In this document: in pieces, positions 18,104 through 25,721 of the stretch
How the letters are laid out: every line of letters begins with the position of its first letter
How positions within the stretch are numbered: the first letter of the stretch is position 1
Source of the DNA: Bog-473 sp963726005
Lineage (GTDB): Bacteria; Actinomycetota; Acidimicrobiia; Acidimicrobiales; RAAP-2
DNA: 64,000 nucleotides
Direction of reading: 5' to 3'
NCBI GenBank assembly: GCA_963726005.1
Contig: CAVSAT010000015.1
Location: 75,661 to 139,660, forward strand
The notes under the pieces: model-generated
Database searches by the model: none
The model's input: the letters and a program-made list of their open reading frames with translations, nothing else
Told to the model about the DNA's origin: nothing
Position numbers and translations under genes: made by a program

Positions 18104-19027
18104 TCAGGCGACCGGACCGTCCTTGGGCCCTCCGGGGCCCTCCGTGTCGTCCGTGCCGCCGGTGACGCCGGTACCGCCGCTGACGTCCGGGCTGTCGGTG
18201 CTGCCGCTCGACGCGTAGGCCACCGAGACCAGGCACAGGCCCCGCGCCGGGGCCGGATCGGGCCCGCTCTCCCGCTTGGCCGCCCGCAGCCGCTCCATCA
18301 GGCCGGCGGTGTTCTGGCGCCCCCGGCCCACCTCGACCAGGCTGGCCACGAGGGAGCGGACCATCTGGTGGCAGAACGAGCCCGCGGCGATCTCGAAGCG
18401 CAGCAGGCGACCCTCACCCCCGGCGACGGCCTCGGCCGCCTCGGGGCCCTCGTCGATGCTCCAGCGGGCCATCGTGACCCGGCGCACGATCGGCTCGGAG
18501 GGGTCGGTCCCCGGCTTCCTGCGGCAGAAGGAGCGAAAGTCGTGGCTGCCGAGCAGCACGTCGGTGGCGGTGCGCATGGCGCGCAGATCGAGGGGGTCGC
18601 GCACGTGCCAGGCGACGGGGTCGAGCAGCGGGTCGGGTTCCGGGGCATTCCAGACCAGGTAGCGGTAGGTGCGTCCGGTGGCCGAGCGGCGGGCGTCGAA
18701 GTCGGGGCCGACCTCCTCGGCCCGGCGCACGACCACCGCGGGCGCGAGCTGGCGGTTGAGGGCGCGCGCCAACCGGGCCCCGTCGTAGGTGATGGCCGGC
18801 AGGTCCACGTGGACGACCTGGCCCCGGGCGTGGACGCCGGCGTCGGTGCGCCCGGCGCAGGTCATGGGCGGCGGCTCGCTCAGGCGGGCGGTGCGCTCGA
18901 GGGCCTGGTACAACGCGCCGGCCACCGTCGGGACCTCGGGTTGGATGGCGAAGCCCCGGAAGGCCGCCCCGTCGTAGGCGATCAAGAGCTTCCAGCGCCG
19001 CGTCGCAGCGCCGGCGCCTTGCTCCAC
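18104..19027 (-). CDS. truA: tRNA pseudouridine(38-40) synthase TruA
   Basis: A 307-residue pseudouridine synthase. The catalytic Asp lies in CAGRTDAGVHARGQVVH; other conserved blocks are LIAYDGAAFRGFAIQP, ALNRQLAPAVVV, RTYRYLVWN and HQMVRSLVASLVEVGRG. It modifies U38-40 in the anticodon stem. The family is about 250-280 residues; the extra length is a low-complexity Gly/Thr/Asp tail (VSGGTGVTGGTDDTEGPGG) that is probably disordered. The GTG at 19027 lies three bases after the rplQ stop, the common rplQ-truA coupling. Confidence 0.94.
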   Translation of the reverse strand: MEQGAGAATRRWKLLIAYDGAAFRGFAIQPEVPTVAGALYQALERTARLSEPPPMTCAGRTDAGVHARGQVVHVDLPAITYDGARLARALNRQLAPAVVVRRAEEVGPDFDARRSATGRTYRYLVWNAPEPDPLLDPVAWHVRDPLDLRAMRTATDVLLGSHDFRSFCRRKPGTDPSEPIVRRVTMARWSIDEGPEAAEAVAGGEGRLLRFEIAAGSFCHQMVRSLVASLVEVGRGRQNTAGLMERLRAAKRESGPDPAPARGLCLVSVAYASSGSTDSPDVSGGTGVTGGTDDTEGPGGPKDGPVA

Positions 19028-19030
19028 TCT

Positions 19031-19384
19031 TTAGACGAACTCGATGCGCGCCATCGGCGCGTTGTCACCCGGGCGCGGGCCCAGCTTGAGGATCCGCGTG
19101 TACCCGCCGGGCCGGTCGACGTAGCGGGGCCCGATCTCGTCGAAGAGCTTGTGGGCCATGTCCTTGTCCCGTATGAGGGCGACGACGTGACGGTGGTTGG
19201 CCACGCCGCCCTTGCAGGCCGCGGTGACGCACTTCTCGGCCACCGGGCGCAGTGCCTTCGCCTTGGCCTCGGTGGTCACGATGGACTCGGCGGCGATGAG
19301 CGACGCGACCAGATTGCCCATCATGGCCTTCTGGTGCGCCGCCGAGCCGCCCAGCCGGCGGCCGCGTCTCGGGGTTGCCTGCAT
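19031..19384 (-). CDS. rplQ: 50S ribosomal protein L17
   Basis: A 117-residue L17 located right after rpoA, its conserved position. It has the RRGRRLGGSAAHQKAMMGNLVASLI start, AKALRPVAEKCVTAA, and GGYTRILKLGPRPGDNAPMARIEFV at the C-terminus. L17 sits near the exit of the nascent-chain tunnel. ATG at 19384. Nothing unusual is seen apart from lacking the long acidic tail found in some actinobacterial L17 proteins. Confidence 0.98.
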   Translation of the reverse strand: MQATPRRGRRLGGSAAHQKAMMGNLVASLIAAESIVTTEAKAKALRPVAEKCVTAACKGGVANHRHVVALIRDKDMAHKLFDEIGPRYVDRPGGYTRILKLGPRPGDNAPMARIEFV

Positions 19385-19390
19385 GAGACG

Positions 19391-20329
19391 TCAGTCCCTC
19401 GTGCGGAGCGAGAGCCCGCGCTCGTCCAGGCGCTGGACGACCTCGTCGGCCGACTTCTGCCCGAAGTTGGTGATGGCGAGGAGGTCCTCCATCGTGCGCT
19501 CGACGAGCTCGCCGATCGTGTTGATCTGCGCGCGCTTCAGGCAGTTGCGGGGCCGCTCGGACAAGTCGAGCTCCTCGATGCGCAGGTCGAGGTCGGGCGA
19601 GCCGCTGGTGGTCGTGCCCGTGTCGCCCAGCTCGAGGCCCTGCGGGGCCTCCTCGAGGTCGGCCACGAGCGACACCAGGTTGCGCAGCGTGTCACCGGCA
19701 GAGGCCAGGGCCTCGCGGGGGTTGATGGTGCCGTCGGTCTCGATGTCGAGCACCAGGCGGTCGTAGTTGGTCGACTGCTCCACCCGCACCGGCTCGATGT
19801 CGAAGGTGACACGGTGCACCGGCGAGAAGATGGAGTCGATCGGGATGACCCCGATGGTCGAGGACTTCTTGTTCTTGTCCGCCGAGGCGTAGCCGCGGCC
19901 GCGCTCCACCGTGACGTCGACGGCCAGGCGGCCCTTGGCGTTGATGGAGGCGATGTGCAGGTCGGGGTTGAGGACCTCGACGTCGGCCGGCAGCTGCAGG
20001 TCCGCCGCCGTGGCGTCAGCCGGGCCACGGACGTCGAGGCGCAGGGTCACCGGCTCGTCGGAGTGCACCCGGACGAGCAGGTCCTTGAGGTTCAGGATGA
20101 TGTCGGTGACGTCCTCCTTGACCCCGGGCAGCGTCGTGAACTCGTGTAGCGCCTCGTCGAAGCGGAGCTGGGTCACGGCGCCGCCGGGGATGGACGAGAG
20201 CAGCGTGCGCCGGAGCGAGTTGCCGAGCGTGGTGCCGAAGCCCGGGTCGAGCGGGCCGATGGCGAAGCGCTGGCGGTTGTTCTGCTCCTCGTCGATGACT
20301 TCGACGGTCGGCCTCTGGATGATCAGCAT
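19391..20329 (-). CDS. rpoA: DNA-directed RNA polymerase subunit alpha
   Basis: A 312-residue alpha subunit. The N-terminal dimerisation domain runs from MLIIQRPTVEVIDEEQ through GNSLRRTLLSSIPG, with assembly segments such as VTLRLDVRGPADATAADL. An acidic linker (about 225-245) leads to the alpha-CTD with RNCLKRAQINTIGELVERTMEDLLAITNFGQKSADEV, the surface that contacts UP elements and activators. The ATG at 20329 starts the conserved N-terminus; upstream in-frame sequence toward rpsD has no domain and is rejected. Adjacent to rplQ (6-base gap) and rpsD. Confidence 0.98.
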   Translation of the reverse strand: MLIIQRPTVEVIDEEQNNRQRFAIGPLDPGFGTTLGNSLRRTLLSSIPGGAVTQLRFDEALHEFTTLPGVKEDVTDIILNLKDLLVRVHSDEPVTLRLDVRGPADATAADLQLPADVEVLNPDLHIASINAKGRLAVDVTVERGRGYASADKNKKSSTIGVIPIDSIFSPVHRVTFDIEPVRVEQSTNYDRLVLDIETDGTINPREALASAGDTLRNLVSLVADLEEAPQGLELGDTGTTTSGSPDLDLRIEELDLSERPRNCLKRAQINTIGELVERTMEDLLAITNFGQKSADEVVQRLDERGLSLRTRD

Positions 20330-20373
20330 GGTGGGTACTCCTGTTGCGGGTGGGGTCGGGCGATCGGGTACTG

Positions 20374-21021
20374 CTACTTCGAGTACAGCTCGACGATGAG
20401 CTGCTCTTGAATGGGCTCGTCGATGTGCTCGCGCAGTGGCGGGTTGAGGACGGACACGGAGAAGCCGGAATCGCCGGTCTCGAGCCATGCCGGCGTCTGG
20501 CGCTCCAGGGTGTCCATGTTCCGGCGGACCAGGAAGTTCCCGCGGGTCGCTTCGCGCAGGATGACCTTGTCGCCCTTGCGCACCCGGTAGCTCGGGATGG
20601 TGACCCGCTTGCCGTTCACGCTCACGTGCCCGTGGCGCACGAACTGACGCGCCTGGCGGCGGCTCGCCCCCCAGCCAGCCCGGAAGACCACGTTGTCGAG
20701 GCGGAGCTCGAGGTTGCGCAGCAGGTTCTCACCGGTGATACCGCCCTGGCGGGTGGCCTCCTCGTACATGTTGCGGAACTGCTTCTCCAAGATCCCGTAG
20801 ATACGGCGGGCCTTCTGCTTCTCGCGCAGCTGGGACAGGTACTCGGAGCCCTGGCGCATGCGGTCGCGGCCGTGCTCGCCGGGCGGGTAGGCGCGGCTGT
20901 GGCGGTCGGTGACCGCCTCGGAGACGGGGCACTTGAGCGAGTAACAGCGCTCGCCCTTCAAGAACAATTTGGTCCGCTCGCGCCGGCACAAGCGGCAGAC
21001 GGGACCGGTGTATCGAGCCAT
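20374..21021 (-). CDS. rpsD: 30S ribosomal protein S4
   Basis: A 215-residue S4 of the zinc-binding type: CRLCRRER and CYSLKCPV supply four cysteines. An S4 RNA-binding domain follows (LELRLDNVVFRAGWGASRRQARQFVRHGHVSVNGKRV). It nucleates 30S assembly by binding 16S rRNA. It keeps the rpsM-rpsK-rpsD-rpoA-rplQ alpha-operon order. ATG at 21021; the gap to rpsK is 27 bases. Confidence 0.98.
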   Translation of the reverse strand: MARYTGPVCRLCRRERTKLFLKGERCYSLKCPVSEAVTDRHSRAYPPGEHGRDRMRQGSEYLSQLREKQKARRIYGILEKQFRNMYEEATRQGGITGENLLRNLELRLDNVVFRAGWGASRRQARQFVRHGHVSVNGKRVTIPSYRVRKGDKVILREATRGNFLVRRNMDTLERQTPAWLETGDSGFSVSVLNPPLREHIDEPIQEQLIVELYSK

Positions 21022-21048
21022 GGGGTGGGTGTCCTCTTCCTCTTCGGC

Positions 21049-21450
21049 CTAGACCCGGCGCCGCTTCTTGGGGCGGCAGCCGTTGTGGGGGATCGGGGTG
21101 ACGTCCTTGATGCCGACCACCTCGATGCCGACCGCGGCGAGCGAACGGATGGCGGTCTCGCGGCCCGATCCGGGGCCGCGCACGAGGACGTCGACCTTGC
21201 GCACCCCGTGCTCCATGGCCCGCTTGGCGCAGGCCTCGGCGGCCAGCTGGGCCGCGAACGGGGTCGACTTGCGCGAGCCCTTGAAGCCCACGTTGCCGGC
21301 CGAGGCCCAGGCGAGCACGTTGCCCTCGGGGTCGGCGATGGAGACGATCGTGTTGTTGAACGAGCTCTTGATGTGGGCGACGCCGTAGGCGATGTTCTTG
21401 CGCTCCTTGCGGCGAGGCCGACGGGCACCGGGCTTGGTTGGCTTGGCCAC
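21049..21450 (-). CDS. rpsK: 30S ribosomal protein S11
   Basis: A 133-residue S11: NIAYGVAHIKSSFNNTIVSIAD, GNVLAWASAGNVGFKGSRKSTPFAAQ, ALRP-equivalent GPGSGRETAIRSLAAVGIEVVGIKDVTPIPHNGCRPKKRRRV. It forms part of the 30S platform with S18. The N-terminal 15 residues (AKPTKPGARRPRRKER) are basic and typical. Its ATG overlaps the rpsM stop by one base (TAATG arrangement). Confidence 0.98.
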   Translation of the reverse strand: MAKPTKPGARRPRRKERKNIAYGVAHIKSSFNNTIVSIADPEGNVLAWASAGNVGFKGSRKSTPFAAQLAAEACAKRAMEHGVRKVDVLVRGPGSGRETAIRSLAAVGIEVVGIKDVTPIPHNGCRPKKRRRV

Positions 21451-21827
21451 TACTTCTTCACCTTTTTCTTCCCGGCCACCGTCTTCTTCGGGCCCTTTCG
21501 GGTGCGGGCGTTCGTGTGGGTGCGCTGGCCGTGGACCGGGAGGCCCTTGCGGTGCCGCACGCCCTGGTAGCAGTTGATCTCCATCTTGCGTTTGATGTCC
21601 TGGGAGACGTCACGGCGCAGGTCACCCTCAACACGGAAGTTCGTGTCGATGTAGGTCCGGAGCCGGGCGACCTCCTCGTCGGTCAGGTCGCGGACGCGGG
21701 TCGAGGGGTTGACGTCGACCGCTTGGCAAATCTGGTCCGAGAGCGTCGGGCCGATGCCGTAGATGTAGGTGAGGGAGATCTCGAGCCGCTTCTCACGCGG
21801 GATGTCCACACCGGAAATTCGGGCCAT
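21450..21827 (-). CDS. rpsM: 30S ribosomal protein S13
   Basis: A 125-residue S13: MARISGVDIPREKRLEISLTYIYGIG start, a helix-two-turn-helix core, and the basic end GLPVHGQRTHTNARTRKGPKKTVAGKKKVKK, which reaches between the tRNAs and contacts the 50S A-site finger. It starts the alpha operon core after rpmJ, 14 bases away. Standard length. Confidence 0.98.
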   Translation of the reverse strand: MARISGVDIPREKRLEISLTYIYGIGPTLSDQICQAVDVNPSTRVRDLTDEEVARLRTYIDTNFRVEGDLRRDVSQDIKRKMEINCYQGVRHRKGLPVHGQRTHTNARTRKGPKKTVAGKKKVKK

Positions 21828-21841
21828 GTGTCGTCCTCTCC

Positions 21842-21955
21842 CTAGCCCTGCCGCTGCTTATGGCGCGGGTTGTCGCAGATCACCCGGACCACGCCGCGGC
21901 GCCGGATGACCTTGCACTTCTCACAGATCGGCTTCACGCTTGGCCGAACCTTCAC
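21842..21955 (-). CDS. rpmJ: 50S ribosomal protein L36 (zinc type)
   Basis: A 37-residue L36, exactly the family length, starting at GTG 21955: VKVRPSVKPICEKCKVIRRRG, then VRVICDNPRHKQRQG. The C-x2-C, Cys and His residues form the zinc ribbon. It lies between infA and rpsM as in the standard order, with a 14-base gap to infA. It is the smallest gene in the window. Confidence 0.95.
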   Translation of the reverse strand: MKVRPSVKPICEKCKVIRRRGVVRVICDNPRHKQRQG

Positions 21956-21969
21956 TTGAATCCCTGTCC

Positions 21970-22194
21970 TTACTTGTACCGATAGGTGATCCGACCCCGG
22001 TTGAGGTCGTACGGAGTGATCTCCACCTGCACCTTGTCCCCTGGGAGAATGCGGATGCGGTGCATCCTCATTTTCCCGGAGCTGTGCGCCAACACCTTGT
22101 GTCCGTTCTCCAGCTCGACGCGGAACATGGCATTGGGCAGTGGCTCGACCACCGTGCCTTCGAGCACGATGGCGTCTTCCTTGGGCTTGGGCAG
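21970..22194 (-). CDS. infA: Translation initiation factor IF-1, apparent CTG start
   Basis: IF-1 of about 74 residues: PKPKEDAIVLEGTVVEPLPNAMFRVELENGHKVLAH, KMRMHRIRILPGDKVQVEITPYDLNRGRITYRYK, a single S1/OB fold that blocks the A site during initiation. No ATG, GTG or TTG lies at the right place: the in-frame codons upstream are GGA GTA AGT CAG CTG. A strong AGGAG sits 8 bases before the CTG at 22194, which would give LPKPKEDAIV and the normal length. CTG is therefore the best start, though a base-call error in the start codon cannot be excluded. It is separated from map by the ars cassette. Confidence 0.88.
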   Translation of the reverse strand: MPKPKEDAIVLEGTVVEPLPNAMFRVELENGHKVLAHSSGKMRMHRIRILPGDKVQVEITPYDLNRGRITYRYK

Positions 22195-22532
22195 CTGACT
22201 TACTCCTGAGTGTCGTTCTCGTGTGTTGCCCCGACCGCACCGGTGGCGCGAGGCCGGAACGGGGCGAAATCGGGTGTGGCAACCGGGCAGTCCGTCCCCT
22301 TCGAGGGCGCACCTGGACCCAGAGCCAGCGAATGAGTTTACCGTATCTGGCAGGGAATTCCACCCCGACCGGCTCAACGGGCAAATACGGCACCCTGCGG
22401 AAGCGGCGAGGAGGCCATATCTTCCCGATATCCCCCGTCGCCGACGAAGCTCCGGTCGCACCTGACCTTATCGACAACCCGCCTGCTGGACTGCCGATTC
22501 CCGACGGTCCCAAGTGGGCCGGGAGACCCTCT
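22195..22532. other. 338-base intergenic region upstream of infA
   Basis: Holds no gene with recognisable coding content. It must contain the promoter for the infA-rplQ transcript because the ars genes now separate infA from map. TAAACT (minus strand, 22335-22340) could be a -10 element but lacks a convincing -35. AT content is higher around 22320-22360 and 22380-22440 than in flanking genes. Confidence 0.4.
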
Positions 22533-22877
22533 TCAGCTGTCTATGGCCGCCCTGAGCTGGGCCAGGCGGTCCCGGTTGAGCGAATACCAGACCCACTTGC
22601 CCCGTCGGTCGCCCCGGACCAGACCAGCCTGGCTCAGGATCTTGAGGTGGTGCGACACGGTGGGTTGGCTCCTGGCCAGGGGCTCGACGAAGTCGCAGAC
22701 GCAGACCTCTCCCTCGGGTGAGGCGGCCAGGATGCTGAGCACCCGCAGACGGACCGGGTCCGCCAGCGCGCTGAACCCGCTCGCCAGCTCGGTGGCATCA
22801 GCAGTGTCGAGCGGTGCCGCGAGCACCGAGGCACAACACTCCGTCGATCGGACCTTCGTCGCTGCCGGCTTGCTCAT
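22533..22877 (-). CDS. arsR: ArsR-family arsenic/metal-responsive repressor
   Basis: A 114-residue winged-helix repressor. The DNA-recognition part is LARSQPTVSHHLKILSQAGLVRGDRRGKWVWYSL. The metalloid-binding Cys are C59 and C61 (EGEVCVCDF) plus an N-terminal pair C14-C15, giving a possible three-Cys As(III) site. It is divergent from arsI across a 90-base region that contains the inverted repeat it probably binds; arsenite binding would release it. The ATG at 22877 lies about 10 bases from a probable transcription start (TATACT at 22894-22899, minus strand). Confidence 0.93.
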   Translation of the reverse strand: MSKPAATKVRSTECCASVLAAPLDTADATELASGFSALADPVRLRVLSILAASPEGEVCVCDFVEPLARSQPTVSHHLKILSQAGLVRGDRRGKWVWYSLNRDRLAQLRAAIDS

Positions 22878-22899
22878 AAGTCACTCGCTTCACAGTATA

Positions 22900-22928
22900 T
22901 TGACATCTATCGATGTATTGGCCATACT
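22900..22928 (+). promoter_or_regulatory. Promoter of the arsI operon
   Basis: TTGACA (22900-22905), 17 bases, then CATACT (22923-22928). The -35 is a perfect consensus match. Transcription would start near 22935, inside the right half of the inverted repeat, so repressor binding would block initiation. GGGAGG lies 5 bases before the arsI ATG. Confidence 0.75.
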
Positions 22929-22939
22929 CGATACATCGA
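22910..22939. promoter_or_regulatory. ArsR operator, inverted repeat
   Basis: TCGATGTAT (22910-22918) and ATACATCGA (22931-22939) are perfect inverted repeats with a 12-base spacer. The left half lies in the -35/-10 spacer and the right half covers the likely start site. This is the usual size and location for ArsR/SmtB operators (12-2-12-like or spaced variants). Confidence 0.7.
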
Positions 22940-22967
22940 CTGAGCTCGATACTACTGGGAGGTCATT

Positions 22968-23456
22968 ATGTCGAGGGTCCAACTCGCACTGAACGTCAGC
23001 GACATCGACGAAGCCGTCGAGTTCTATTCCAAGCTCTTCGGGACCGGGCCGGCCAAGCGCCAGCCCGGCTACGCCAACTTCGCCGTCGCCGACCCGCCAC
23101 TCAAGCTCGTCTTGATGGAGGACACCTCCGCCCGGGGTTACGGGATTGTTGGCGCACTGAACCACCTCGGCGTCGAGGTCGAGAGCACCGGCGAGGTGAC
23201 AGCGGCGACGGGGCGCCTGCACGACACCGGGCTCGAGACCGCCGTCGAAGAGCAGACGACCTGTTGCTACGCCGTCCAGGACAAGGTCTGGGTCAGCGAC
23301 CCCGATGGTGCGCCCTGGGAGGTCTACACGGTTCTGGCCGATGCCCCGGCCGAGACGAGCATCGCCGGCGACGGGTCCTGTTGTGTTCCCGAGGCCGTCG
23401 AGGGCGCACCGGTGACGGTGGGTTCGCCACAGTCCTGCTCGCCGTCGTGCTGCTGA
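22968..23456 (+). CDS. arsI: ArsI-like C-As lyase (VOC fold, cadmium-inducible CadI relative)
   Basis: A 162-residue type I dioxygenase-fold protein. Candidate Fe(II) ligands are Q5 (RVQLALNV), H66 (ALNHLGVEV) and E118 (PWEVYTV); vicinal C99-C100 in TTCCYAVQDK match the pair that binds trivalent organoarsenicals in ArsI. Family members cleave the C-As bond of methyl- or aryl-arsenite, releasing As(III). The C-terminal tail is Cys-rich (GSCCVPE, SCSPSCC), which may add thiolate binding. First gene after the ars promoter. Without methylated substrate data, a CadI-type role remains possible. Confidence 0.88.
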   Translation: MSRVQLALNVSDIDEAVEFYSKLFGTGPAKRQPGYANFAVADPPLKLVLMEDTSARGYGIVGALNHLGVEVESTGEVTAATGRLHDTGLETAVEEQTTCCYAVQDKVWVSDPDGAPWEVYTVLADAPAETSIAGDGSCCVPEAVEGAPVTVGSPQSCSPSCC

Positions 23457-23484
23457 GCGGCGATTGCGATCGGGGCACTCGCCG

Positions 23485-24219
23485 GTGAGGGACACCGTCT
23501 TGTGGCGTCGGCTCTTGGCCGAGTTCTTGGGTAGCGCATTCCTCGCCACCATCGTCATCGGCTCGGGCATCGCGGCGCAGAACCTGTCCCCCGGCAACAT
23601 CGGACTGCAACTCTTCGAGAACGCAGCTGCGACTGCAACCGGCCTCTTTGCCATCATTTTGATGTTCGGTCCGATTTCCGGTGGACACTTCAACCCCGTC
23701 GTCTCCTTCGTCGATGCCGGATTCGGCGGCGTGAAGTGGAAGGACGCCGCCGCGTACCTGCCCTTCCAGACGGTCGGATGCATCTGCGGGGCGATCCTGG
23801 CCAACGTGATGTTCTCCGAGGCCGCCATCTCCATCTCCACCAAGCACCGCGGCTCAGGGCCGCACTGGCTCTCCGAGGTCGTCGCCACCATCGGCCTGAT
23901 GTTGGTCATCTTCGCCCTGGCCCGCACCGGGCGCTCCCACCTCGCTCCCGCCGCCGTCGGGGCCTACATCGGCGGCGCCTACTTCTTCACCAGCTCGACC
24001 AGCTTCGCCAACCCGGCGATCACGGTCGGCCGCATGTTCTCCAACAGCTTCGCCGGCATCGCCCCCTCGTCTGTCCCGAGCTTCATCTCCGCCCAGATCG
24101 TCGGAGGCGCGCTGGCCTTCGGTCTGATCAAGGGCCTCTACCCCGGCATCACCAAAGCCGAGGCCGCCGACGTCATCGAGCCGCATCTGCGCGGAGAGAG
24201 TGACCTCGAGACCCGTTGA
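23485..24219 (+). CDS. Aquaporin-like MIP channel of the ars cassette (AqpS-like)
   Basis: About 245 residues with six hydrophobic segments and two half-helix boxes: NPV at 70-72 (SGGHFNPVVSF) and NPA at 176-178 (SFANPAITVGR), separated by about 105 residues as in aquaporins. Its position between arsI and arsC and the absence of a recognisable ArsB or ACR3 pump suggest it lets As(III) leave the cell down its gradient, as known for AqpS of Sinorhizobium; water or glycerol conduction is the alternative. GTG at 23485 gives the best N-terminus; TTG at 23464 would add seven residues. Gap to arsI is about 28 bases. Confidence 0.87.
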   Translation: MRDTVLWRRLLAEFLGSAFLATIVIGSGIAAQNLSPGNIGLQLFENAAATATGLFAIILMFGPISGGHFNPVVSFVDAGFGGVKWKDAAAYLPFQTVGCICGAILANVMFSEAAISISTKHRGSGPHWLSEVVATIGLMLVIFALARTGRSHLAPAAVGAYIGGAYFFTSSTSFANPAITVGRMFSNSFAGIAPSSVPSFISAQIVGGALAFGLIKGLYPGITKAEAADVIEPHLRGESDLETR

Positions 24220-24255
24220 CCTCCGACCCCACGACCACATTCCGGAAGGACGCCC

Positions 24256-25659
24256 ATGCACCTCGTCGCCATCGGCGGAAGTGACGCCGGCATCAGTGCC
24301 GCCCTGCGGGCACGCGAGCTCGATGCGACCACGGAGGTCACGGTCGTCGTCGCCGATGCCTACCCCAACTTCTCAATCTGCGGGATCCCCTACTACGTCT
24401 CGGGTGAGGTCACGCACTGGCGCAACCTGGCGCATCGAACCCTCGACGACCTGAAGGCAACCGGGATGCAGGTCCGCCTCAACACGGTGGCTACCAAGAT
24501 CGACGTCGGAGGCCGCCGTCTCCACGTCGTCGACGAGGCGGGGGTCGAGGATCGGGTGGCCTACGACGAACTCGTGGTGGGAACCGGCGCCGCCTCGGTT
24601 CGGCCGCCGATCGAAGGCCTCCAGGGCTCCGAGGCGCTCGGGCCGAGTGACGGGGTGCACTTGCTCCACTCCATGGGCGACACCTTCGAGCTGGTGCGCA
24701 CGCTCGAGAACGACCACCCGGCCAGCGCCGTGATCGTTGGCGCCGGCTACATCGGCCTCGAGATGGCCGAGGGGCTCCACGCTCGAGGCTTGTCGGTCAC
24801 CCAGTTCGAGCAGCTTCCCGAGGTGCTCCCCACCGTCGACCCGGAGCTGGGCGCGCTGGTCCATGCGGAGCTGTCGGAACACGGCATCGACGTGCGGACC
24901 AACACGACGGTCAAGCGGATCACCCGGGCACCCGAAGGTTCGGCGGGCCGCTTCCAGATCGACGCCGTCGAGTCGTCGGGCGCCGGGCTCACCGCCTTCG
25001 CCGACCTGGTGCTGGTCGTCGTCGGCGTACGTCCCGACACGGAGCTCGCGGCCTCGGCCGGCGCCGAGCTCGGCATCGGCGGGGCCATCAGCGTGGACCG
25101 GGGCATGCGGACCAACCTCGAGCGTGTCTTCGCGGCCGGAGACTGCGTCGTGACACACCACCGACTCCTCGGACTCACCTATCTTCCGCTCGGGACCACA
25201 GCCCACAAGCAGGGCCGGGTGGCCGGCGAGAACGCCATCGGGGGGAACCGGGAGTTCGCCGGAAGCCTCGGGACCCAGGTCGTCAAGATCTTCGACATGG
25301 CGGCGTGCCGTACGGGTCTACGCGACCACGAGGCCGTCGCGGCCGGGTTCGACCCGCTGACGGTCGAGTTCGAGGCTGACGACCACAAGGCCTACTACCC
25401 GGGCAGCCACCGCATCCGGATGCGCTATACCGGCGATCGCCGCACGGGGCGGCTTCTCGGCGTCCAACTCTTCGGCCACCGCCACGCCGAGGTGGCCAAA
25501 CGCATCGACATCGCGGCCGCCGCGATCTTCAACGAGATGACGGTGGACGCCATGAGCGATCTCGACCTCTCGTACACCCCGCCGCTGGGCAGCCCGTGGG
25601 ATGCGATTCAGATCGGTGCCCAGGCGTGGGTGCGCGCTCATGGATCGAGCAATGACTAA
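24256..25659 (+). CDS. FAD-dependent pyridine nucleotide-disulfide oxidoreductase (CoA-disulfide reductase-like)
   Basis: A 467-residue flavoprotein. The FAD loop is IGGSDAGISAALRA (6-19); a lone redox Cys42 in FSICGIPYYVSG is the motif of CoA-disulfide reductase/NADH oxidase types; the NAD loop is VIVGAGYIGLEMAEGL; VFAAGDC is the second FAD site; and a dimerisation domain (MRYTGDRRTGRLLGVQLFG) ends it. It is cotranscribed with the aquaporin and arsC in the ars cassette. A role in reducing a thiol or in resetting ArsC is an inference; the enzyme could also reduce coenzyme A or another low-molecular-weight disulfide. ATG at 24256 has GGAAGGA about 7 bases upstream. Confidence 0.85.
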   Translation: MHLVAIGGSDAGISAALRARELDATTEVTVVVADAYPNFSICGIPYYVSGEVTHWRNLAHRTLDDLKATGMQVRLNTVATKIDVGGRRLHVVDEAGVEDRVAYDELVVGTGAASVRPPIEGLQGSEALGPSDGVHLLHSMGDTFELVRTLENDHPASAVIVGAGYIGLEMAEGLHARGLSVTQFEQLPEVLPTVDPELGALVHAELSEHGIDVRTNTTVKRITRAPEGSAGRFQIDAVESSGAGLTAFADLVLVVVGVRPDTELAASAGAELGIGGAISVDRGMRTNLERVFAAGDCVVTHHRLLGLTYLPLGTTAHKQGRVAGENAIGGNREFAGSLGTQVVKIFDMAACRTGLRDHEAVAAGFDPLTVEFEADDHKAYYPGSHRIRMRYTGDRRTGRLLGVQLFGHRHAEVAKRIDIAAAAIFNEMTVDAMSDLDLSYTPPLGSPWDAIQIGAQAWVRAHGSSND

Positions 25660-25721
25660 GTCGGTGCGGAGTCAAGCGGCCACCAGGGCGTATCGGACGT
25701 TGTAGAGGAAAGGGGAGGGTC

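Noticed and set aside
22335..22363. TAAACT as the infA promoter
   Set aside because: No -35 at 16-18 bases; kept only as a note because some promoter must exist here.
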